DNA of 31,945 nt, taken from the NCBI GenBank assembly GCA_002361775.1, contig DETV01000052.1, positions 1-31,945 on the forward strand, read 5' to 3'. Positions 23,846 to 31,945 of this stretch are shown one piece after another. Under the pieces are notes generated by a model. It was not told the DNA's origin. It worked only from the letters and a program-made list of their open reading frames with translations, and ran no database searches. Origin of the DNA: Eubacterium sp. UBA3279 (GTDB lineage Bacteria; Bacillota; Clostridia; Lachnospirales; Lachnospiraceae). Made by a program: the position numbers and the translations under genes. Numbering within the stretch: the stretch's first letter is position 1; each line of letters starts with the position of its first letter.

Positions 23846-23873
23846 TTGACATTTTTCTTCTTTCTGCTAAACT
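23846..23873 (+). promoter_or_regulatory. Promoter of the DUF1294 gene
   Basis: TTGACA (23846-23851), 16 bases and TAAACT (23868-23873), 55 bases ahead of the start codon and divergent from the export operon. Confidence 0.6.
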
Positions 23874-23928
23874 GAATCCATATCCAACTTTTTATTTTAT
23901 CCGAATTACATTTCGAGGAGGAAAGATT

Positions 23929-25239
23929 ATGAAATATATCATTTTCTATCTGATTTTCATTAATCTGATGGGAGCAGGGGCTTTTGCATTGGATAAGTAC
24001 AAAGCCATTCACAACCAATGGCGTATCCGGGAGTCCGTTTTATTTCTGTTTGCCATCCTGGGCGGCGCACCGGGATGTCTGATGGGAATGTATCTGTTTC
24101 ATCACAAAACAAAACACAAAAAATTTACCATTGGAATTCCGCTGCTTCTGATCGCAGAACTTTTCTGTTTTCTTCTGGGTTTTTTTTATTTTCAAAAACA
24201 TCTCCCCTATGATCAGGATCCGGTAAAACTGGTTCACCATGAACTCTCTCTCTTGAAAAATACTGATTCCGACAAACTGGAAAACTATCTCTCCTATCAG
24301 GATCTTTTTCCAACGGAATCAGGAGATAAACCTATCCCTGAAGAAATAGAACGCATTTTTTCCGGTTTTTATCAGAATTTTTCTTACAAAATAAAAAAAG
24401 CAGATATTGACGGCAATCAGGCAAAGGTTACTGTACGATTATCCACCGTTGATGGAAAAGCTCTGGCAAAAGAATATTCCCGCCGAGCCATGGTCAAGCA
24501 GATACAAAATACTGCCACCCCTTCCGGTGTTTCCTTTTCTCTGGAAGACTGTTATCTTCTGCTGGGATCTGTTTTAAAAGATTTTTCTTCTCAGACTGTT
24601 ACCTCCGAATACACTATTTCCCTGACAAAAGTTCAAAATATCTGGAAAATTGATTATCCCGGAGATCTGGAATCTGCCCTCACAGGAAATTTTCCCGCTC
24701 ATGTGTCAGATGTAAATCTTTTTACTCCCTCAGAAATTATTTCTATCCACCTGGACGCCATAAAACAGTTTGACTCTGAACAATTGAGCCGTTACCTGTC
24801 ATTGGATCATATTTTCTCAGGAGACGCCCAATACCGTCGGAAAATTTCCCGGGCTTTGGCCACACAACTGCTCACCTATCTGGATTATTCTATTCTTTCA
24901 GAAGAATTTTCTTCTGACGGGGCAAGCGCCGTAGTAGAACTGGAACTGACAAGCTGTAACTGTCGCTCCATGATGAACAGCTATCAGACTCAGGTGGCTA
25001 CATATACCAAGACCGCTCAGGCTCTTCAGGATGGCATTTCCGGAAGACTGAATACAGCCAACAAAATACTGATTTCCTGTATTACCGATAATACGGAGTC
25101 TGTCTCTACCCCCCTTACCATTACTATGAAAAATGATGGCGCCAACTGGAATATAGAAATGAACGATGAGGTGGGAGATGCGCTGTTAGGCAACCTGACA
25201 GAAGCCATTGAGGAAGTTTCCACTCATCTTCAGGCATAA
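23929..25239 (+). CDS. DUF1294 membrane protein with a long extracytoplasmic extension
   Basis: A protein of 436 residues, the only plus-strand gene. Residues 1-90 are a DUF1294 domain with three membrane helices (about 2-21, 36-57 and 69-88) and the conserved FLFAILGGAPGCLMGMYLF, HHKTKHKKF and IGIPLL motifs. DUF1294 proteins are normally about 90-120 residues. Here about 345 further residues follow, predicted outside. They consist of two similar halves, from about 98 and 287 (DPVKLVHHELSLLKN versus TPSEIISIHLDAIKQF), each ending with a W-I-beta motif (IWKIDYPGDLESALTGN, WNIEMNDEVGDALLGN), like tandem NTF2-like or DUF5105-type domains. The start at 23929 is chosen for GGAGG 7 bases upstream. 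Function unknown. Confidence 0.85.
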   Translation: MKYIIFYLIFINLMGAGAFALDKYKAIHNQWRIRESVLFLFAILGGAPGCLMGMYLFHHKTKHKKFTIGIPLLLIAELFCFLLGFFYFQKHLPYDQDPVKLVHHELSLLKNTDSDKLENYLSYQDLFPTESGDKPIPEEIERIFSGFYQNFSYKIKKADIDGNQAKVTVRLSTVDGKALAKEYSRRAMVKQIQNTATPSGVSFSLEDCYLLLGSVLKDFSSQTVTSEYTISLTKVQNIWKIDYPGDLESALTGNFPAHVSDVNLFTPSEIISIHLDAIKQFDSEQLSRYLSLDHIFSGDAQYRRKISRALATQLLTYLDYSILSEEFSSDGASAVVELELTSCNCRSMMNSYQTQVATYTKTAQALQDGISGRLNTANKILISCITDNTESVSTPLTITMKNDGANWNIEMNDEVGDALLGNLTEAIEEVSTHLQA

Positions 25240-25243
25240 AATA

Positions 25244-25291
25244 CTCCCGGAGAATCCTGGTATTTTCTATACCCTTCGTATTCTCCGGGAG
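25244..25291. terminator. Bidirectional terminator between DUF1294 and aspS
   Basis: CTCCCGGAGAAT (25244-25255) and ATTCTCCGGGAG (25280-25291) are perfect inverse copies. T-rich tails lie on both sides (ATTTTATTTTTTT on the plus strand, TATTTTAT on the minus). It serves the two convergent genes. Confidence 0.9.
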
Positions 25292-25310
25292 ATTTTATTT
25301 TTTTCTTATT

Positions 25311-27110
25311 TTATTCTTCTGATGTTTCTGCTTTTCTGATTGCAATTCCCAGTTCTTCCAACTGTTTTTCATCCACCACATTAGGAGCTTCAGACATCAG
25401 ACAGGAAGCGTCTTTTACCTTCGGGAACGCGATCACGTCACGGATGCTCTCCTGTTTTGCCATCAGCATTACCAGACGATCCAATCCATATGCCAGTCCT
25501 GCATGTGGAGGTACTCCATACTTAAATGCAGTCAGCAGGAATCCAAACTGTTCGTAAGCCTGTTCCTTTGTAAAGCCCAAAGCCTCAAACATCTTCTCCT
25601 GAATATCATTCTGATGGATTCTCACACTTCCTCCGCCAATTTCTGTTCCGTTCAGTACGATATCATATGCTTTTGCGCGAACTCTTCCCGGATCTGTGTC
25701 AATATAAGGCAGATCCTCTTCCATTGGCATGGTAAACGGATGATGCATGGCTTTAAAACGATTTTCTTCCTCAGACCACTCCAACAGAGGGAATTCGGTA
25801 ATCCATACGAAACGATATTCTGAATTATCCAGAAGTTCCATCTGACGGGCAAGTTCCAGACGAAGAGCGCCCAGTACATCCCATACCACTTTATTTTTAT
25901 CAGCAGCAAACAGAAGTAAATCTCCTGCTTCTCCTTCCATCGCCTGGATAAGAGCATTCATTTCCTCTTCTTTCATGAATTTTGCAAAAGAGGATTTTAC
26001 AGTTCCATCCGGCTGGATTGCCACATAAGCCAGTCCCTTTGCGCCGTAATCTTTTGCGAAATCCACCAGCTTATCAATTTTCTTTCTCGGCATAGCGCCC
26101 TGTCCTTTTGCATTGATACCGCGGACAGAACCGCCATTTTCCAGCGCATTTTTAAATACTGCAAACTCACAGTCTTTTACTACCTCAGATACATTGTGCA
26201 GTTCCATTCCAAATCGAAGATCTGGTTTGTCGGAGCCGAAGCGGTCCATCGCTTCCTGCCATGGCATTCTCTGAATCGGAAGCTGAACATCCACATCCAG
26301 TATCTCTTTAAAAAGATAAGCCAGCAGACGTTCATTTACATCGATGACATCATCCACATCTACAAAAGATAATTCCATGTCGATCTGAGTAAATTCCGGC
26401 TGACGGTCTGCTCTCAGGTCTTCATCACGGAAACAGCGGGCGATCTGAATATAACGGTCATATCCGGAACACATTAAAAGCTGTTTAAACAACTGCGGAG
26501 ACTGAGGAAGCGCATAAAAATTACCAGGATGTACACGGCTTGGCACCAGATAATCTCTTGCTCCTTCCGGAGTACTTTTTGTAAGCATAGGTGTTTCTAT
26601 TTCCAGAAATCCTTCCTTCGCCATAAATTGACGAGTCAGAGTGGATACCTGGGATTTCATCATCAGATTTCTCTGAATATCCGGTCTTCTAAGATCCAGG
26701 AAACGATATTTCAAACGAAGCTCTTCTTTTGTTTTACTGTTTTCCTCAATCGGGAACGGCGGTGTCTCTGCTTCAGAAAGAATTCTCAGGTCATTCGCTC
26801 TGATTTCAATCTCTCCTGTTTTCAGATTTTCATTGACAGCTCCGGAACGGGCTTCTACCACACCTGTCACGGCTATTACAAATTCACTTCTCAGCTTTGC
26901 CGCCTTTTCAAATCCCTCTTCGCTGATATTTCCATTTTCAAAAATCAACTGCATAATACCGGAACGATCTCTCAGATCCACAAAAATAATACCACCCTTA
27001 TTTCTGCTTTTCTGAACCCAACCCATAAGGGTAACTGTTTCTCCTATATTTGCTGTGGAAACTTCCGTACAGCGGTGAGTCCTCTTCAGACCCTGCATTG
27101 ATTCTGCCAT
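25311..27110 (-). CDS. aspS: Aspartyl-tRNA synthetase
   Basis: A protein of 599 residues, the bacterial class II form. It has an N-terminal OB-fold anticodon domain (VTLMGWVQKSRNKGGIIFVDL), then motif 1. Motif 2 is CFRDEDLRADRQPEFTQID. A bacterial GAD insert (about 280-420) precedes motif 3 (GLAYGLDRLVMLM). It attaches aspartate to its tRNA. The start at 27110 has GGAGGAAAG just upstream; an in-frame TTG 5 codons earlier would overlap that site. It lies 25 bases after hisS in a common hisS–aspS arrangement and is the last gene of the relA-to-aspS series. Confidence 0.97.
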   Translation of the reverse strand: MAESMQGLKRTHRCTEVSTANIGETVTLMGWVQKSRNKGGIIFVDLRDRSGIMQLIFENGNISEEGFEKAAKLRSEFVIAVTGVVEARSGAVNENLKTGEIEIRANDLRILSEAETPPFPIEENSKTKEELRLKYRFLDLRRPDIQRNLMMKSQVSTLTRQFMAKEGFLEIETPMLTKSTPEGARDYLVPSRVHPGNFYALPQSPQLFKQLLMCSGYDRYIQIARCFRDEDLRADRQPEFTQIDMELSFVDVDDVIDVNERLLAYLFKEILDVDVQLPIQRMPWQEAMDRFGSDKPDLRFGMELHNVSEVVKDCEFAVFKNALENGGSVRGINAKGQGAMPRKKIDKLVDFAKDYGAKGLAYVAIQPDGTVKSSFAKFMKEEEMNALIQAMEGEAGDLLLFAADKNKVVWDVLGALRLELARQMELLDNSEYRFVWITEFPLLEWSEEENRFKAMHHPFTMPMEEDLPYIDTDPGRVRAKAYDIVLNGTEIGGGSVRIHQNDIQEKMFEALGFTKEQAYEQFGFLLTAFKYGVPPHAGLAYGLDRLVMLMAKQESIRDVIAFPKVKDASCLMSEAPNVVDEKQLEELGIAIRKAETSEE

Positions 27111-27135
27111 TTTTCTTTCCTCCAATAATTAAGTA

Positions 27136-28392
27136 TTAAAATCTATCTGCAAAAAATTCTATGATTTCTTCATATCCTTCTTCTTTTAACTGTTCCTTCT
27201 GGAATTTTTTATTTTTCTTCATTATGGCGATTGTCACCTGAGAACCGTTCTGACGTTCCTCTTCTGCCTGCTTCAGAACCTTCATCATTCCTTCTGCCGG
27301 CATATTCTTTTCAATCAGAAGAGCTTTCTTTGTTCCTGTTCCCGGAACCTTAAATCCTCTTTCCATCAAAAGCATGATGATTCTCTCGAATCCAATAGAA
27401 AATCCGCAGGCGCAGGTATCATTACCGGTAAATTTACCGATCATCTCATCGTAACGTCCGCCGCCGCCTACGCTTCCTCCGAACTCATCCATGGAAATCT
27501 CAAAAATAGGACCTGTGTAGTAAGACATTCCACGTACCAGAGTCGGATCAAATGCCAGTTTAAAATCTGCGGTTTTTACTGCGTCCACACTGGTCATGAT
27601 CAGTTCCAATCCATCTGCATAGGCCGGATCCAGAACTCCTTCCAGTTTTTCTTTTACATATCTCACACCGGCAACATCGTTGGTGATTTCCTGGAACATG
27701 GCAAGATATGTGTCAATGGATTCTTTCGCAAATCCTTCTTTTTCCAGTTCCTCACGAACTCCTTCCAGACCGATCTTATCCATTTTATCCAGAATGATAA
27801 AAACTGTATCATAAGATTCCGGTGCAAAACCACTGTAAGCTGCCATAGCTTTCAAAATTCTTCTGTCATTGATACGAATGGTAAAGTTTTTAAAATCCAA
27901 TTTTCCCAGCAAAGTAGTAGTTGCCAGAATCAACTCTATTTCTGCCAGATTAGTGGGCTCGCCCAGTATATCAATATCACACTGCATAAACTGACGAAAA
28001 CGTCCTCTCTGCGGACGGTCTGCTCTCCATACATTTCCCATCTGCAGCGCCTTGAATGGGGACGGCAGTTCATTGGCATGGTTGGAATAATATCTGGAAA
28101 GCGGCACTGTCAGATCGTAACGCAGTCCTCCATCCACCAGATCTGCTTCACATTCCGCTGTATCCAGTTTCAGTTTCTCTCCTCGTTTTAAGATTTTAAA
28201 AATCAGTTTTTCATTTTCTCCCCCCTGTTTACTGGAAAGGTTTTCAATATGTTCCACACAGGGAGTTTCTATGGAAGAAAATCCAAAAGTACTATATGTT
28301 TCTTTGATCAGACGGATCACATAATCCCTCACTGCCATCTCTGCAGGCAGTATATCTTTCATTCCTGTAACCGGTTTTTTCTTTAAAGCCAT
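27136..28392 (-). CDS. hisS: Histidyl-tRNA synthetase
   Basis: A protein of 418 residues. Class II core motifs are clear: GMKDILPAEM at the N-terminus, motif 2 VWRADRPQRGRFRQFMQCD, the HisA signature LVRGMSYYTGPIFEI and HisB GGGRYDEMIGKFTG. The C-terminal anticodon domain has the expected fold pattern (KKALLIEKN…QVTIAIMKK). The start at 28392 is the ATG with GGAGA upstream; a TTG two codons earlier is less likely. It lies 17 bases after the HD-GYP gene. Confidence 0.96.
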   Translation of the reverse strand: MALKKKPVTGMKDILPAEMAVRDYVIRLIKETYSTFGFSSIETPCVEHIENLSSKQGGENEKLIFKILKRGEKLKLDTAECEADLVDGGLRYDLTVPLSRYYSNHANELPSPFKALQMGNVWRADRPQRGRFRQFMQCDIDILGEPTNLAEIELILATTTLLGKLDFKNFTIRINDRRILKAMAAYSGFAPESYDTVFIILDKMDKIGLEGVREELEKEGFAKESIDTYLAMFQEITNDVAGVRYVKEKLEGVLDPAYADGLELIMTSVDAVKTADFKLAFDPTLVRGMSYYTGPIFEISMDEFGGSVGGGGRYDEMIGKFTGNDTCACGFSIGFERIIMLLMERGFKVPGTGTKKALLIEKNMPAEGMMKVLKQAEEERQNGSQVTIAIMKKNKKFQKEQLKEEGYEEIIEFFADRF

Positions 28393-28409
28393 AATCAATC
28401 TCCTTTTTC

Positions 28410-29000
28410 TTATAGATATATAGGGGGTAACGAAATTTCTTTTTCTTCATGACGGTGAATGTATCTTTGGAAAGCCAAAAAAACCTTTACGTCAAAATCC
28501 TTAATATCTTCAATCATCAATTCCATCGCTGTTTTCTTATCAAAAGCGCTCCGATAAGGCCGGTCTGAGGTCAGCGCCGCATATACGTCACAGACCCGGA
28601 TAATCTTTGCTCCCAGAGGAATCCCTTCCCCGGAAAGATTTTCCGGATAACCGCTTCCGTCCATATTTTCGTGATGATATCGCACAGTTTCCTGGATTCT
28701 CTGAGAATATCCCCTCTTTTTCAAAATTTCATAACTGGCCTGGGCGTGCAGACGAACGTAATGGATCTCTTCAATGATCAAACGCTCTTCCTTTTCATCC
28801 AGTTCACCAGACACCAGTTCTTTTCCTATATCGTGAAGCATTCCGGCCACGGCACAGTCATAGCAAAAATCCTCTGATAATCCCAGTTCCTTTGCCACTC
28901 CATACGCCAGGTTACTCACCCGCATACCGTGAACAAGCTGCTCGCTCAAACTGTACTGCAGCATGTGTTTTTGATTCACATATTTTTTCGCTGCGGCCAC
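28410..29000 (-). CDS. HD-GYP domain phosphohydrolase (putative c-di-GMP phosphodiesterase)
   Basis: A protein of 196 residues, essentially one HD-GYP domain. It has the metal-binding GMLHDIGK, HAQASYEIL, the defining HHENMDGSGYP (HHExxDGxGYP) and the DVYAALTSDRPYR element. The family hydrolyses cyclic di-GMP or related nucleotides. No sensor domain is attached. The start is best read as GTG at 29000: the ATG two codons earlier directly abuts the TGGAGGG ribosome binding site, whereas the GTG has 6 bases of spacing. It sits between hemZ and hisS, 15 bases after the former. Confidence 0.88.
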   Translation of the reverse strand: MAAAKKYVNQKHMLQYSLSEQLVHGMRVSNLAYGVAKELGLSEDFCYDCAVAGMLHDIGKELVSGELDEKEERLIIEEIHYVRLHAQASYEILKKRGYSQRIQETVRYHHENMDGSGYPENLSGEGIPLGAKIIRVCDVYAALTSDRPYRSAFDKKTAMELMIEDIKDFDVKVFLAFQRYIHRHEEKEISLPPIYL

Positions 29001-29015
29001 AATCATCCCTCCAAA

Positions 29016-30485
29016 CTATTCCAGATAAGCAGCGATGCCAGCCCGCTTTCTCTCCAGCATCTCATCCAGTCTCTCTATATATTGATTTACGTCTTTCACG
29101 TTTTCCACACGCTCAATCCGTTCTCCATGCTGAAATACAAATTTGGTGGAAGCACCTGCTCCGGCTGCCAGAATTGTCTGTTTCTCTTCCATAATCAGTA
29201 TATTGTAAATTCCTTCTTTGTCAACCTCTGCATATCCCACATTTTCAAAATTTCCCGCAATATTTTTCTGCCGATAGAGATAATAGGGATTCAGTCCCAT
29301 ATCTCTGGCACATTCCTGGGTCATTTCCATGATTTCCTGACTGTTTTCAAAAGACATCTCCCTGTACTGATCTTTGAAAAGATTTAATCTGGTAGCTCTT
29401 TTCAATGCCAGTGAATGTATGGTCAAGCTGTCCGGATGTAATTTCCTGATTTCCCTGAGAGTATGCTCCACTTCTTCTTTTCCTTCTCCCGGAAGTCCTA
29501 TGATCAAATCCATGTTGATATTATCAAATCCCAGCTCTCTTGCCAGCCGGAAAATCTCAACCGTATCTTCCACTGTATGTTTTCTGCCTATAATATCCAG
29601 CGTTTTCTGATTCATAGTCTGGGGATTTACGGAAATTCTTGTCACCGGAAATTCCCGGATCACCTGTAATTTTTCCAAAGTTATACTGTCCGGTCTTCCC
29701 GCTTCCACTGTATATTCTTTCACCTGGGAAAAATCAAAAGTATCACGGATATGTCCCAGAAGTCTGCGAAGCTGTTCCGGCTCCAGAGTGGTAGGCGTAC
29801 CGCCTCCGATGTAAACCGTATTCAGACTGCGGCCTTTCATAGCCTCTGCGATAAAAGAAAGCTCCCGGCACAGGGCATCCAGATATTCATCTACCCGTTT
29901 TTTCCATCGTTCCAGGGGATGGGAACCAAATGAACAATACAGGCAAATACTGGGGCAGAATGGTATTCCCACATAAAGGCTATACCCTTTCTCATAATCC
30001 AACTGTTCCAGCACAGCCTTCTCTCTGTTGGCAATAGCCACGGCAAGCGCTGTTTTTTCCTTGCTCACCCCGTAAGTATTCCGCAGATATTCAGCTATAT
30101 CCACATTTTTCCATCCCTCTTCCAGAAGTTTTGTGGGAATCTTTGTGGGACGGATTCCTGTCAGATTTCCCCAGGGCAGAGTATGACCTGTGATTTCGCA
30201 TAACGCTTCATACACCAGACGTTTCAGCACATTTTTTGTTTCTTTTCGGTCTTTCCCGTACTCCACCGCTGTCTGTCGGTAAAATACCCTGGTTCCCTCT
30301 TTTTGTATTTCCAGACAAATCTCCTGATCACTATATGTAACCAGGAGCAGTACTTGGTACTCTTGGGAATTTTCCTCATCTTCATAGTACATCTGTACCT
30401 GTCCCTGAGGATAAAACGCTTTTACCAGAGAGTACACATCATATTCAAAATCTTTTTTATTAAATCGAATTCCTATATTAAGCAA
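29016..30485 (-). CDS. hemZ: HemZ-type oxygen-independent coproporphyrinogen III oxidase-like radical SAM protein
   Basis: A protein of about 489 residues. The radical SAM cluster motif is CPSICLYC (CxxxCxxC), followed by YIGGGTPTTL and the SAM-binding strands (VEAGRPD, RISVNPQTM, MDLIIGLPGE). The C-terminal HemW-like domain is present. HemZ in Bacillus is annotated for coproporphyrinogen decarboxylation, but most anaerobes with this gene lack a full haem pathway, so its true substrate is uncertain. The start is chosen as TTG at 30485, with AAGAGGT 9 bases before it; it overlaps the MBL gene end by 8 bases. An in-frame ATG at 30506 has no well-placed binding site. Confidence 0.9.
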   Translation of the reverse strand: MLNIGIRFNKKDFEYDVYSLVKAFYPQGQVQMYYEDEENSQEYQVLLLVTYSDQEICLEIQKEGTRVFYRQTAVEYGKDRKETKNVLKRLVYEALCEITGHTLPWGNLTGIRPTKIPTKLLEEGWKNVDIAEYLRNTYGVSKEKTALAVAIANREKAVLEQLDYEKGYSLYVGIPFCPSICLYCSFGSHPLERWKKRVDEYLDALCRELSFIAEAMKGRSLNTVYIGGGTPTTLEPEQLRRLLGHIRDTFDFSQVKEYTVEAGRPDSITLEKLQVIREFPVTRISVNPQTMNQKTLDIIGRKHTVEDTVEIFRLARELGFDNINMDLIIGLPGEGKEEVEHTLREIRKLHPDSLTIHSLALKRATRLNLFKDQYREMSFENSQEIMEMTQECARDMGLNPYYLYRQKNIAGNFENVGYAEVDKEGIYNILIMEEKQTILAAGAGASTKFVFQHGERIERVENVKDVNQYIERLDEMLERKRAGIAAYLE

Positions 30486-31104
30486 AGGGATTATACCTCT
30501 TTTCATATCCTATGGTAGTCTCTTCATTATGCCCCGGACATACTCTTGTCTCCTCCGGCAATTCCTCCAGAAGCCGATGCAGACTTTCCCGTATATCTCT
30601 TGTACTGGAGGTGGGAAAATCGGTTCTTCCCACACTTCCCGCAAATAAAGTATCACCGGAAAATAAAACCTTCTCTTCCTGCAAATAATAACAACAGCTT
30701 CCCGCCGTATGCCCCGGCGTATGGAATACCTGAAGCTTCATTCCTGCCAGATTCAGTTCTTCTCCCTCTTTCACCCACTGGTCCGCCGTAAGTACATGAG
30801 GAGAAGACCAGGCGCCGGACAAATTGGCTCCCGGATTCTCCAAAAGAGCTTTTTCGCTCTCATACGCATATACCGGAATGTGATACGTCTTTCTCAAGTC
30901 CCCTGCTGCCATCATATGATCAAAATGTCCGTGAGTCAGCAGCACAGCTCTGGGGATTCCTCCCATCTGGCTGATCTTTACCTGAATTCTTTCTGTCTCA
31001 TCTGCAGGATCAATAATCAGAAGTTCTTTATTCTCTTCATTCATAAGAAACCAGGTATTGGTGGATACCATCCCCAATACCATCTGTTCAATCCTATATT
31101 TCAT
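30478..31104 (-). CDS. MBL-fold metallo-hydrolase (glyoxalase II-like)
   Basis: A protein of 208 residues. It carries the metal motif THGHFDH (HxHxDH), then FHTPGHTAGSCCYYL for the third His, FSGDTLFAGSVGRTDFP for the bridging Asp, and a last His in VCPGHNEETTIG. These match hydroxyacylglutathione-hydrolase-like thioester hydrolases of about 200-210 residues; the natural thiol partner in Firmicutes is unknown. The start at 31104 follows AGGGTG by 6 bases; the gap from the relA stop is 5 bases, so the genes are coupled. Confidence 0.9.
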   Translation of the reverse strand: MKYRIEQMVLGMVSTNTWFLMNEENKELLIIDPADETERIQVKISQMGGIPRAVLLTHGHFDHMMAAGDLRKTYHIPVYAYESEKALLENPGANLSGAWSSPHVLTADQWVKEGEELNLAGMKLQVFHTPGHTAGSCCYYLQEEKVLFSGDTLFAGSVGRTDFPTSSTRDIRESLHRLLEELPEETRVCPGHNEETTIGYEKRYNPFA

Positions 31105-31109
31105 AAATA

Positions 31110-31945
31110 TCACCCTGTTGTCCGTTCTATATCCAATACACTTTCCACCTGACGGATTTTTTCCACCAGAGAGTTCAGTTCTTCTGTACTGTGTACATCA
31201 AAGGTCATGGAAATGGTTGCCGTTCCCTGTTTGCTGGTCCGGCTGTTAATTGCCGTCAGGTCAATCTTCTTTTCTGTAAGAATCTTGGAAATATCCACCA
31301 GAAGACCTGTTCTGTTGTTCGCATAAACATTGATTTCTGCAGTATACAGACCATTGGCAAAGTTACTTCCCTGCCACTCGGCATCAATCAGACGAACCCG
31401 GTCAGATTCTGACAGATTCATCACATTTACACAGTCCGTTCTGTGAATGGTAACGCCTCTTCCTCTGGTGACAAATCCTACGATTTCATCCCCGGGAATA
31501 GGACTGCAGCATTTTGCAAAACGCACTGCCACATCATCGATACCCTTCACCACAATGCCGCCTTTTTCTTTCACGATAGGCAGCTTTTCTTTTGCCTCAG
31601 ATACTGCTTCCAGTACTTTTTCATCGGTTATTTCTTTTTTATGTTCCTTCTCATAGGCTTCTACCAGCTTGTTAAGGATCTGACCTTCCTTCAATCCTCC
31701 ATGTCCCAGCGCCGCCAGTACACTCTCCCAGTCACGGAAACCATATTTTCTCATAACAGCTTCCATATACTTGGGTTTCGAATATTCACCCAGAACCTTG
31801 CCTTTCAGTTTTGCATAGTTACTGAGCATTTCTTTTCCTTTTAGAATATTATCTTCTTTCAGTTCCTGTTTAAACCACTGATTGATCTTATTCTTCGCCT
31901 GGGTACTCTTCACCAGCTTCAGCCAGTCCCGGCTGGGGCCCTTGG
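31110..31945 (-). CDS. relA: RelA/SpoT (p)ppGpp synthetase/hydrolase, C-terminal part (runs off right edge)
   Basis: The last 278 codons of a gene that continues beyond the window. The visible part starts in KGPSRDWLKLVKSTQAKNK, which follows the TGS domain. It continues with a helical region, a zinc-finger/conserved-cysteine region (FAKCCSPIPGDEIVGFVTRG, HRTDC) and a C-terminal ACT domain (EINVYANNRTGLLVDISKIL). This is the regulatory half that senses stalled ribosomes; the hydrolase and synthetase domains lie outside the window. It is the first gene in view of the relA–MBL–hemZ–HD-GYP–hisS–aspS series. Confidence 0.95.
   Translation of the reverse strand, partial: KGPSRDWLKLVKSTQAKNKINQWFKQELKEDNILKGKEMLSNYAKLKGKVLGEYSKPKYMEAVMRKYGFRDWESVLAALGHGGLKEGQILNKLVEAYEKEHKKEITDEKVLEAVSEAKEKLPIVKEKGGIVVKGIDDVAVRFAKCCSPIPGDEIVGFVTRGRGVTIHRTDCVNVMNLSESDRVRLIDAEWQGSNFANGLYTAEINVYANNRTGLLVDISKILTEKKIDLTAINSRTSKQGTATISMTFDVHSTEELNSLVEKIRQVESVLDIERTTG

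Overview
The window looks like a chromosomal segment of a gut-type Firmicute, most likely Lachnospiraceae (Blautia/Ruminococcus gnavus-like). This is inferred from moderate-to-low G+C, strong AGGAGG ribosome binding sites, a relA–MBL–hemZ–hisS–aspS gene order, and the protein families present. Almost every gene lies on the minus strand; the only plus-strand gene is a DUF1294 protein at 23929-25239. No tRNA, rRNA, CRISPR array or prophage was seen.

Layout, left to right. (1) 1-2221 is an accessory patch. It holds the first codons of an unidentified gene behind a terminator-like leader hairpin, an MNT/HEPN toxin–antitoxin pair with its own promoter, and an internally deleted ISAs1-type insertion sequence with intact terminal repeats (1213-2004). 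The IS abuts the remnant of a PTS EIIB gene. (2) 2246-6125 is a sugar or polyol locus: a GPH-family symporter, a zinc-dependent polyol dehydrogenase and a ROK-family regulator. A nearly identical 20-bp operator candidate follows both promoters. (3) 6115-7160 is a small island of different character: a truncated DUF3795 fragment, a GNAT acetyltransferase and a 48-residue lipoprotein, separated by GGCGG hairpins. (4) 7189-9063 is the rpsB–tsf translation operon with a structured leader. (5) 9106-13175 is a two-gene module: a membrane-anchored Ser/Thr kinase and a large surface protein with Ig-like motifs. (6) 13256-17696 is argS, a lipoprotein amidase and a HAD–CPBP fusion. (7) 17703-18202 is a CBS-domain gene. 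(8) 18262-23801 is an ABC export operon with two adaptor proteins, one carrying a large inserted duplicated module. (9) Divergent from it is the DUF1294 gene, which meets aspS at a shared terminator. (10) 25311-31945 is aspS, hisS, an HD-GYP protein, hemZ, an MBL hydrolase and the 3' part of relA, tightly packed and probably one transcript.

Most of the sequence is ordinary core genome. The features most worth a second look are the kinase/Ig-like module, the adaptor with its inserted duplication, the HAD–CPBP fusion, the shared ROK operator and the hairpin-bounded island. No complete new defence or mobile system could be demonstrated. All assignments come from reading the sequence and recalled family motifs; no database search was run.
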